Part shown: positions 5,979-11,358 of the stretch, piece by piece
Position numbering within the stretch: position 1 is the first letter of the stretch
Layout of the letters: every line of letters starts with the position of its first letter
Origin: Verrucomicrobiota bacterium
GTDB taxonomy: Bacteria; Verrucomicrobiota; Verrucomicrobiia; Limisphaerales; JAEYXS01
Direction: 5' to 3'
Assembly: GCA_021156225.1 (NCBI GenBank)
Contig: JAJNBN010000251.1
Span: 1-11,358, forward strand
Length of the DNA stretch: 11,358 nt
The notes under the pieces: generated by a model
Told to the model about the DNA's origin: nothing
Databases searched by the model: none
What the model saw: the letters and a program-made list of their open reading frames with translations, nothing else
Position numbers and translations under genes: made by a program

Positions 5979-6860
5979 ATGGACTACCAATCGCTCCAGC
6001 CCGTCGCCCGACGTTTAATAGTATTGGCCGCTTCGTCCCTTCGTCTCCTGATCGCCCTGGTGTCCCTGCTCCTCGTCTTCACCGCCTCCGCCCGCACTTA
6101 CACCGTCAAATCCGGCGACACCCTCCAACGCATCGCCCAACGCGAACTCGGCAGCGCCAAGCGCTGGCCGGAGATCGCTCGTGCGAACAACCTCCCACCA
6201 CCCCACACCATCCGCCTCGGTCAACGCTTGGAAATTCCTGACGGTGCCGTCAATCAACCAATCCCCCTGGCCCCATTACCCTCTATCCCACTGACCACAA
6301 ATTCCTCCGCCCACCCTTCACCCTTTGTCCCACCCGGCAACAGCATTTCGACGAACCCACCCACCGTGACCTCCGCTCCCCTCACGGATGACCTGCCTTC
6401 ACTGTCTGACTTTACCCACCTCATCTGGGCCATTCCGCTGAGCGTGCTGGTCTTCCTGCTCTTCCAAGCCTTAAACCTGCGCATATCCTGCTGGTTTTCA
6501 TTGGTGGAGACCACCTACCTCCGCTGCCTGAAACTCGCAGTCTATCTCCTGCTCCTCGCCATCGCCAGCGGCTTTGTCATGCTCATGATCTTTCTCATCG
6601 GAGCCGCCGCCCGTAGTTCCGGCAAATTCGAACCTTGGAGCTTTGAAGCCCTCCTGATGATCGCGCCCTTCAGCTTGCCTGTATGGTTTGTGCTCAGCCT
6701 GGTCGTCATCAAGCGCACCCTCGAATGCAAATGGCGCAGCGTCGTCACCCTTCTCATCATGTCTATGTTTGTAACTTGGCTGTTGGGCGGTATCATCATG
6801 CTCAGCACCATGTCCATCGGCCCGATCATAGAACTGCTCGCCAAACTGCCAAAGCCATGA
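5979..6860 (+). CDS. LysM-domain protein with four C-terminal membrane helices
   Basis: A protein of 293 residues. A basic N-terminus and long hydrophobic stretch (about 12-37, ending ASA) form a signal peptide or anchor. One LysM domain follows at 41-87, from YTVKSGDTLQRIAQRELG to IRLGQRLEIP, with the usual RWPEIARANNL middle; such domains bind peptidoglycan or chitin GlcNAc. Residues 88-145 are a Pro/Ser/Thr-rich linker. Four hydrophobic helices follow at about 147-165, 184-211, 222-245 and 254-280, with basic loops near RTLECKWR. The LysM part would face the periplasm, tethering the membrane domain to the cell wall. I do not recognise the membrane domain. ATG 5979 has GGAAG 1 nt upstream. 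It may be cotranscribed with the ArsR-family gene, though no functional link is evident. Confidence 0.85.
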   Translation: MDYQSLQPVARRLIVLAASSLRLLIALVSLLLVFTASARTYTVKSGDTLQRIAQRELGSAKRWPEIARANNLPPPHTIRLGQRLEIPDGAVNQPIPLAPLPSIPLTTNSSAHPSPFVPPGNSISTNPPTVTSAPLTDDLPSLSDFTHLIWAIPLSVLVFLLFQALNLRISCWFSLVETTYLRCLKLAVYLLLLAIASGFVMLMIFLIGAAARSSGKFEPWSFEALLMIAPFSLPVWFVLSLVVIKRTLECKWRSVVTLLIMSMFVTWLLGGIIMLSTMSIGPIIELLAKLPKP

Positions 6861-6885
6861 CCCATTTTATTTTCGCTGATCAGGT

Positions 6886-6911
6886 AGGGCTCGCTGTCCT
6901 CAGCGGGCCGC
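6886..6911. repeat. Hairpin repeat following the LysM gene
   Basis: GGCTCGCTG (6888-6896) and CAGCGGGCC (6901-6909) form a 9-bp stem with one G-T pair around TCCT, preceded by GGTAGG. I recall similar GGTAGGGC...CAGCG...CC hairpins as dispersed repeats in Verrucomicrobiota; this is memory, not a search. It lies 27 nt after the stop codon and could stabilise or help end the LysM transcript. Confidence 0.5.
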
Positions 6912-6973
6912 CGCCGAAGCATCTGCATCTTCAATCAGCAACAGTTCATAGCAACGTCAGCAACGCTACGTCC

Positions 6974-7103
6974 CCCTCGCCCCTCGGAGGGGACTTCTGC
7001 CGCTTGGGAAGAGGCAGAAGGAATTTTGCGACAGCAAAAGGCCCGCTAGGGCCGAGCGAGCGGGCGCGAGCGAGTCACTGGGCCGGGGTGAGGGGTGCCC
7101 GCC
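6974..7103. repeat. GC-rich dispersed repeat, copy split by 86 nt
   Basis: The left block 6974-6993 is identical to 4511-4530, and the right block 7080-7103 is identical to 4533-4556. In the intact copy only the bases GA lie between them; here 86 nt do. Both copies have the same orientation. The blocks match without a mismatch, so the two copies are close relatives, and the difference is a clean block insertion or deletion. Confidence 0.8.
6994..7079. other. 86-nt segment with three consecutive hairpins inside the repeat
   Basis: Three perfect stems follow in order: CTTCTGCC (6994-7001) with GGCAGAAG (7013-7020); TTTTGC (7024-7029) with GCAAAA (7034-7039); and GCCCGCT (7041-7047) with AGCGGGC (7059-7065). 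The last 14 nt (GCGAGCGAGTCACT) are unpaired. No open frame of note, no terminal inverted repeat and no obvious target duplication is seen. It could be a repeat module, a small mobile element without coding capacity, or a structured RNA. Confidence 0.6.
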
Positions 7104-7108
7104 CTTTC

Positions 7109-7143
7109 GATGTTCGGAGTTCGATGTTCAATGTTGGATGTTT
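7109..7143 (+). repeat. Heptanucleotide repeat run, copy B (5 units)
   Basis: Five consecutive 7-mers read GATGTTC, GGAGTTC, GATGTTC, AATGTTG and GATGTTT, then CCTCC. The period and the end match copy A at 2660-2687. This run overlaps the start of the propeller gene: unit 2 provides GGAG, unit 3 the ATG at 7124, and units 3-5 code for the first signal-peptide residues. Confidence 0.65.
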
Positions 7144-8350
7144 CCTCCTGGTCTTTCTTTTCTCCCTATCTCTCTCCGCCCAAGACTGGCCCCAAATCCT
7201 CGGCCCCAACCGCGACGGCATCTACCACGGCTCCGCCCTCGCCACCACTTGGCCCAAGGAAGGCCCCAACGTCCTCTGGCAGAAAAACGTCGGCTCCGGT
7301 TTCGCTGGACCTTCCGTGCGTGATGGCAAACTCATCCTCTTTCATCGCCTGCAAAACGAAGAGATCATCGATTGCCTCAACTCCACCAACGGCACCCCCG
7401 TCTGGCAGTTCAAATACGCAACCGCCTATGTCGATGGATTCGGCTTCGATAACGGCCCCCGCGCCGTCCCCACCATCGCCAGCAACACCGTCGTGACGCT
7501 CGGCGCCGATGGCATCCTCACCGCCGTGAATTTCAAAGACGGCGCAAAACTCTGGCAGATCAACACGCGCAAAGACTTCGGCGCGGACATAGGCTTCTTC
7601 GGCTTCGCCTGCTCTCCGCTTGTGGAAGGCTCCACGGTCATCGTGAACATCGGTGGTGAAAACGGCGCGGGCATCGTCGCCTTCGACCTCACCACCGGCA
7701 AAGTGAAATGGAAATCCACCACTCACGAAGCCAGCTATTCCTCCCCCGCCATTGCGACCGTCAACGGCCAGCGCCTCGCCTTCGTTTTCCATCGCGCCGG
7801 CCTCGCCGCGTTGAATACCACCGATGGCAAAGTCCTCTTCGATTACCCCTGGCGCGCCCGTGAAAATGCCTCTGTGAACGGAGCCACGCCGCTTATCATC
7901 GGCAACCGCATCTTCATCTCCGCCAGCTACGACACCGGCGCGTCTCTCCTCGAACTCACCGGTGACAAACCCAACGTCATCTGGTCCAACGATGACTCCA
8001 TGTCCAATCAATACGCCACCAGCGTCCACACCAATGGCTTTCTCTACGGCCTCCACGGCCGCCACGACTTCGCGGGCGGCACCGAACTCCGCTGCATCGA
8101 ACTAGCCACCGGCAAAATCCGCTGGAGCAAACCCAGCCTGAGCGGCTCCAACGTCCTCCTCGCCGGCAACCAGCTCCTCGTCCTGACTGAGCACGGCGAA
8201 CTCCTCTCCGTCGCCGCCATGCCCCATGAATTCAAGCTGCTCAACCGTGCCCAGATCCTCGGCAGCAAGCTCCGCAACTATCCCGCCTTGGCAAACGGCA
8301 TCTTCTACGCCCGCGATACCAAAAAAATTGTCGCCGTAAGCCTGCAGTAA
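7124..8350 (+). CDS. Secreted PQQ-like beta-propeller protein 1
   Basis: A protein of 408 residues with a signal peptide (hydrophobic GCFLLVFLFSLSLSA, likely cut before QDWPQ). The mature start DWPQILGPNRDG is typical of PQQ-like/BamB-type propellers common in Planctomycetes and Verrucomicrobia. Blade motifs of the [TD]GK-x-x-W type recur near Trp94, Trp144, Trp196, Phe239 and Trp334. I see no quinoprotein dehydrogenase catalytic site or haem motif, so it is probably a binding or scaffold propeller rather than an enzyme. The frame is open from 6683, but only the ATG at 7124 gives a signal peptide; GGAG lies 4 nt upstream. It is a paralogue of the gene at 9781: both share GPxxLW, HRLxxEEIxxCxN, FGFDNGP/YGYNNGP and ASYSxPxxATVxGxR. 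The acyltransferase gene follows 109 nt later. Confidence 0.88.
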   Translation: MFNVGCFLLVFLFSLSLSAQDWPQILGPNRDGIYHGSALATTWPKEGPNVLWQKNVGSGFAGPSVRDGKLILFHRLQNEEIIDCLNSTNGTPVWQFKYATAYVDGFGFDNGPRAVPTIASNTVVTLGADGILTAVNFKDGAKLWQINTRKDFGADIGFFGFACSPLVEGSTVIVNIGGENGAGIVAFDLTTGKVKWKSTTHEASYSSPAIATVNGQRLAFVFHRAGLAALNTTDGKVLFDYPWRARENASVNGATPLIIGNRIFISASYDTGASLLELTGDKPNVIWSNDDSMSNQYATSVHTNGFLYGLHGRHDFAGGTELRCIELATGKIRWSKPSLSGSNVLLAGNQLLVLTEHGELLSVAAMPHEFKLLNRAQILGSKLRNYPALANGIFYARDTKKIVAVSLQ

Positions 8351-8382
8351 AACACCTGCCCGAAGGTTTTGCCTCAAGAAAG

Positions 8383-8390
8383 AAGGAGGT
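8383..8390 (+). promoter_or_regulatory. Perfect Shine-Dalgarno site without a nearby start codon
   Basis: AAGGAGGT lies 70 nt before the ATG of the acyltransferase gene. No ATG or GTG follows it at proper distance; a TTG overlaps the site, and an ATA at 8394 opens 18 codons ending in TAG. It may be a chance match, a ribosome standby site or a relic. Confidence 0.3.
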
Positions 8391-8459
8391 TGCATAAATC
8401 GTCATCCGAACCATTCACCTTTCCTTCCCATATTGAAAGTGTTCACATAGCGCTCAGCA

Positions 8460-9728
8460 ATGAGCACTGCCGCGCCATCCGCCCAAGCTGAACCGAAGCC
8501 CGCCTCTCCCCGCCTCGTCTCGCTCGATGCCTTGCGCGGCTTCGACATGTTCTGGATTCTCGGTGCGGATGCCCTCGTCCACGCCCTGAACAAGATGAGT
8601 GCGGGAAAAGGAACAGCTGGCGCTGAAGCGGGTGGTCTATTTCATTTCCTGGCCAAACAGCTCGAGCATAAGGAATGGGAAGGCTTCGCCTTCTACGATC
8701 TCATTTTTCCTCTCTTCGTCTTTATGGTCGGTGCGGCGATGGTTTACTCGCTGACCCGCACCATTGAGCAGGAAGGACGCGATGTTGCCGTAAAGCGCGT
8801 CCTCAAGCGCGGCCTGCTGCTCGTCATCATCGGCATCTTTTACTCCGGTGGCTTCCGGGAGAAGTGGCCGGATATCCGGTTGCTCGGTGTGCTTCAGCGA
8901 ATAGGTCTGGCCTATATGTTCGGCGGGCTGCTCTTCTGTTATTTCAAGCCCAAAGCCCTCGCAGGCATCTGCGCCGGAATACTCTTCGGCTATTGGGCCA
9001 TCATGAGTTTCGTGCCTATCCGCGATATCCAGCTCAGCAAAGAAACCCTCGCGCCCATGGCCAAGGAAGCTGGCGTGACGAACAATCTCGCCTTCGCCCG
9101 CACTGTCTTCGAGAACACGACCGCGACGACCACCGGTAAATTCGCCCCCGGCTACAACGTCTCCAACCACCTCGATTTCCAATACCTGCCCGGCAAGAAG
9201 TACGATGTCTATTGGGATCCGGAAGGCATCCTCAGCACCCTGCCCGCCATCGCAACGTGCTTGCTGGGCGCCTTTGCCGGCCTGTTGTTGCGCAGCACGA
9301 ACTTCTGTGATCATCGGAAGGTGATCTATCTCGTTGCCGGCGGGATTGCGGCCGCGCTCATCGGCTGGCTCTGGCACATGAATTTTCCCGTAGTGAAGAA
9401 GATTTGGTCCTCCTCCTTCGTGCTCGTAGCCGGCGGCTACAGCGCCATGCTGCTCGGCACGTTTTACCTCATCGTGGATGTGTTGAAGTATCAGCGCTGG
9501 TGTCGGCCCTTCATCTGGATCGGGATGAACTCCATCACCGTCTATCTGGCGAACAACCTCATCGGCTTCCGCCGTCAGGCCGATCGCTTCGTTGGCGGTG
9601 ACATCCGCCAGTTCCTCAATGACTCTATGCCCGGCTTGGGCGATATGGCTGGTGCCATCATGGGACTCGCCCTCGCCACCCTCTTCGTCTGGTATCTGCA
9701 CCGGAAGAAGATTTTCCTGCGCTTGTGA
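8460..9728 (+). CDS. DUF5009/HGSNAT-like membrane acyltransferase
   Basis: A polytopic inner-membrane protein, 422 residues, related to heparan-alpha-glucosaminide N-acetyltransferase (COG4299, YeiB/acyltransferase clan). Family motifs appear in order: RLVSLDALRGFDMFWI (18-33), FYDLIFPLFVFMVGAA (78-93), RGLLLVIIGIF (117-127), RLLGVLQRIGLAY (140-152), YWDPEGILSTLPAIATCLLG (251-270) and WIGMNSITVYLA (353-364). About ten hydrophobic helices are visible, with a large soluble loop at roughly 185-250. Family members move an acetyl group across the membrane onto amino sugars; the acceptor here is unknown. An in-frame TAG at 8448 limits the start; ATG 8460 has no good Shine-Dalgarno site. It lies between two paralogous secreted propeller genes on the same strand, which suggests an operon for modifying or sensing extracytoplasmic glycans. 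Confidence 0.93.
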   Translation: MSTAAPSAQAEPKPASPRLVSLDALRGFDMFWILGADALVHALNKMSAGKGTAGAEAGGLFHFLAKQLEHKEWEGFAFYDLIFPLFVFMVGAAMVYSLTRTIEQEGRDVAVKRVLKRGLLLVIIGIFYSGGFREKWPDIRLLGVLQRIGLAYMFGGLLFCYFKPKALAGICAGILFGYWAIMSFVPIRDIQLSKETLAPMAKEAGVTNNLAFARTVFENTTATTTGKFAPGYNVSNHLDFQYLPGKKYDVYWDPEGILSTLPAIATCLLGAFAGLLLRSTNFCDHRKVIYLVAGGIAAALIGWLWHMNFPVVKKIWSSSFVLVAGGYSAMLLGTFYLIVDVLKYQRWCRPFIWIGMNSITVYLANNLIGFRRQADRFVGGDIRQFLNDSMPGLGDMAGAIMGLALATLFVWYLHRKKIFLRL

Positions 9729-9780
9729 TCACTCGGTTTTCAGATTGCGACCAGTGCCTGACCGGACCTATCGTTATCAC

Positions 9781-11217
9781 ATGGCCTTGAACTTTTTCCG
9801 CACACTGGCGTGTATCTGTGCGCTAACGGTTTTCCCGCTGCTTGCCCGGAGCGCAACGGCTGCCACCAACATCGTGGAAGATTGGCCGCAATTCCTCGGC
9901 CCCCGTGCCAATGGCACCTCACTCGAAACCGGCCTGTTGAATTCCATCCCGAAAGACGGACCCAAGCAGCTCTGGGCTTTGAAGATCGGCACCGGTTACA
10001 GTGCACCTTCCATTCGCGGAGAAAAATTGGTTCTGCATCATCGCCTCGGCGGTGAAGAAATCGTGGAATGCTTCAACACGGCGGATGCGAAATCCCTTTG
10101 GCGTTATGCCTATCCCTGCGGTTACACCGACCCTTACGGCTACAATAACGGTCCGCGCTGCTCCCCCCTGCTCACCACCAACCGCTGTTACACCTTCGGC
10201 GTGGAGGGCAAGCTCCTCTGTCTCGATCTGGCCACAGGAAAGATGATTTGGGAACGCGACACCGCCAAAGATTTCCAGATCCCCGAAGCCTTCTTCGGCG
10301 TCGGGAGCACCCCCATCCTCGAAGATAACCTCCTAATCGCCATGGTCGGTGGTCAGCCGAACTCCGGCATGGTCGCCTTCGACGCCGCCACGGGTAAAAC
10401 CGTTTGGGAAAGCGTGGGTGCCAAGAACTGGCAAGGTCAACCGATGTATGATTGGCCCGGCGAACGGCTCGTGAATTGGGTTCCCTTTGAAAAACAAGCC
10501 AGCTACTCCACACCTGTAGTAGCCACCGTACATGGCAAGCGCACCCTCTTTGCCCTCACGCGCCAAGGCCTCGTCTCGCTTGATCCCAAGACCGGCGAAG
10601 TGAACTTCAGCCGTTGGTTCCGCTCCGCCGCCAATGACTCCGTGAACGCCATCAATCCCGTAGTCGTGGATGACTTGGTTTTCATGTCCGGCGCTTATTA
10701 TCGCATCGGCTCCGTTGTCCTGCGCGTGAAACCGGACGGCAAATCCTTCGAGCAAGTCTGGCGGCATCCAAATGAGCTACAAGGTCGCCCCCCTCCGTCA
10801 GAACAACGTGTGATCCCTGCTCTGGAGATTCACTGGACCACGCCCATCTATCACGAAGGCAATCTCTACGCCTTCAGCGGACGCAACGAACCCGATGCGC
10901 GCTTCCGCTGCGTGGAGCTCAAAACCGGCAAGGTGCTCTGGGATCGCGATGAAAGCTGGGGTAAAGGGAGAGGAGGCAAACAACCCGAAGTCTTTGGTCG
11001 CGGCTCCGCCATAATGGCAGAAGGTAAGTTGATCGCGCTAGGCGAAGGCGGATTACTAGGCCTCTTCAAAGTGAATCCGGAGAAGTGCGACGAAATCTCC
11101 CGCTGGCAGGTTCCGCAACTGCATTACCCCTGCTGGGCCGCTCCCATCCTCTCCCGCAAGTGTCTCTATCTCCGCTCGGAGGATCACCTGATCTGCTTCG
11201 ACTTCAGCGCGAAATAG
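9781..11217 (+). CDS. Secreted PQQ-like beta-propeller protein 2
   Basis: A protein of 478 residues. The signal peptide has an FFRT n-region, a hydrophobic LACICALTVFPLLA core and a likely cut after SATA. The mature part begins EDWPQFLGPRANG and has blade motifs at LWRY (Trp107), ATGKMIWE (Trp157), ATGKTVWE (Trp209), KTGEVNF (276) and KTGKVLWD (Trp387). It aligns by eye along its whole length with propeller 1 but has extra loops, notably about 25 residues at 213-238 with WQGQPMYDWPGER and a longer C-terminal part around 335-405 rich in Gly, Pro and Arg. No catalytic quinoprotein residues or haem sites are seen. The frame is open from 9592 inside the acyltransferase gene; ATG 9781, 52 nt after that gene's stop, is the only start giving a signal peptide. 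It is the last clear gene of the cluster. Confidence 0.9.
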   Translation: MALNFFRTLACICALTVFPLLARSATAATNIVEDWPQFLGPRANGTSLETGLLNSIPKDGPKQLWALKIGTGYSAPSIRGEKLVLHHRLGGEEIVECFNTADAKSLWRYAYPCGYTDPYGYNNGPRCSPLLTTNRCYTFGVEGKLLCLDLATGKMIWERDTAKDFQIPEAFFGVGSTPILEDNLLIAMVGGQPNSGMVAFDAATGKTVWESVGAKNWQGQPMYDWPGERLVNWVPFEKQASYSTPVVATVHGKRTLFALTRQGLVSLDPKTGEVNFSRWFRSAANDSVNAINPVVVDDLVFMSGAYYRIGSVVLRVKPDGKSFEQVWRHPNELQGRPPPSEQRVIPALEIHWTTPIYHEGNLYAFSGRNEPDARFRCVELKTGKVLWDRDESWGKGRGGKQPEVFGRGSAIMAEGKLIALGEGGLLGLFKVNPEKCDEISRWQVPQLHYPCWAAPILSRKCLYLRSEDHLICFDFSAK

Positions 11218-11279
11218 TAGAGCTCATTCATGATCCCCTCTCCGTCGTGACGCCGATTTCTTGCTAACAGGGATTAAGG

Positions 11280-11358
11280 TTAGTCAGAATATTTGCGCAT
11301 TCGGGAGGCGATACCTTTGATGGAAGTCGCCAATGACTTCTCATACTTTGGTGATATT
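11280..11358 (-). CDS. Possible 3' end of a gene entering from the right
   Basis: A minus-strand frame is open from the window edge for 25 codons and ends with TAA at 11282-11280. It reads like a basic C-terminus (KYEKSLATSIKGIASRMRKY). Base composition drops in GC here, so a gene boundary is plausible. A rival reading exists on the plus strand: GGGAGG at 11304-11309 and an ATG at 11320 opening MEVANDFSYFGDI to the edge. Neither is long enough to decide. Confidence 0.25.
   Translation of the reverse strand, partial: ISPKYEKSLATSIKGIASRMRKYSD

Noticed and set aside
6974..7143. A CRISPR array or insertion sequence in the repeat-rich gap
   Set aside because: No regular repeat-spacer alternation, no transposase frame and no terminal inverted repeats with target duplication.
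7166..8065. A 299-codon open frame on the minus strand, antisense to propeller 1
   Set aside because: It is Gly/Ala/Val/Glu-rich with no recognisable motif, as expected for the shadow of a GC-rich gene; the plus-strand frame has clear family motifs and a signal peptide.
8637..9701. A 354-codon open frame on the minus strand, antisense to the acyltransferase gene
   Set aside because: Rich in Glu, Asp, Gly and His with no domain pattern; the plus-strand frame carries a full set of family motifs.
7124..11217. Calling the two propellers PQQ-dependent alcohol or glucose dehydrogenases
   Set aside because: Only blade repeats are visible; no catalytic Asp-Glu set, disulphide ring or haem motif of those enzymes can be seen.

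Overview
The window looks like a chromosomal segment of a Verrucomicrobiota-type bacterium, possibly near the Pedosphaera/Limisphaerales group. This is an inference from gene content, since no rRNA or marker gene is present. The clues are a Planctomycete/Verrucomicrobia-type cytochrome c plus DUF1549 protein, a bacterial CE15 esterase, two secreted PQQ-like beta-propellers, a DUF5009/HGSNAT-like membrane acyltransferase, GC-rich codon use, mostly weak Shine-Dalgarno sites, and gene gaps full of hairpin-forming dispersed repeats. I see no tRNA, rRNA, CRISPR array, transposase or phage gene.

Layout. (1) Positions 1-2381, minus strand: a two-gene operon with a secreted CE15-like esterase (probably glucuronoyl esterase) whose stop codon overlaps the start of a PSCyt1/DUF1549 protein cut by the window edge. 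Upstream lie a 14-bp-stem hairpin (2491-2523) and a pyrimidine-rich gap. (2) 2931-3200, plus strand: a small zinc-ribbon protein with one C-terminal membrane helix, ending at a three-hairpin repeat (3240-3342). (3) 3361-5523, minus strand: an aldo/keto reductase and, upstream of it, a YhbW-like flavin monooxygenase, separated by a GC-rich dispersed repeat. (4) 5524-5603: a divergent control region with two near-identical 18-bp palindromes. (5) 5604-6860, plus strand: an ArsR-type repressor, then a LysM protein with four C-terminal membrane helices. (6) 6861-7143: a patchwork of unrelated repeats, including a second copy of the GC-rich repeat that is split by an 86-nt segment able to form three hairpins. 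(7) 7124-11217, plus strand: beta-propeller 1, DUF5009/HGSNAT-like acyltransferase, beta-propeller 2. The two propellers are clear paralogues.

How the genes may work together. The clearest regulatory logic is the ArsR repressor binding the two palindromes between itself and the monooxygenase, one of them lying over a good sigma70 promoter. A matching 10-bp half-site upstream of the aldo/keto reductase hints that this gene could belong to the same regulon. The esterase/cytochrome pair and the propeller/acyltransferase cluster look like envelope or periplasmic functions tied to polysaccharide handling. Their substrates cannot be read from the sequence.

The best candidates for something undescribed are the split repeat with its three-hairpin segment, the paired ArsR operators with an odd monooxygenase start, and the heptanucleotide repeat that supplies the start codon of propeller 1.
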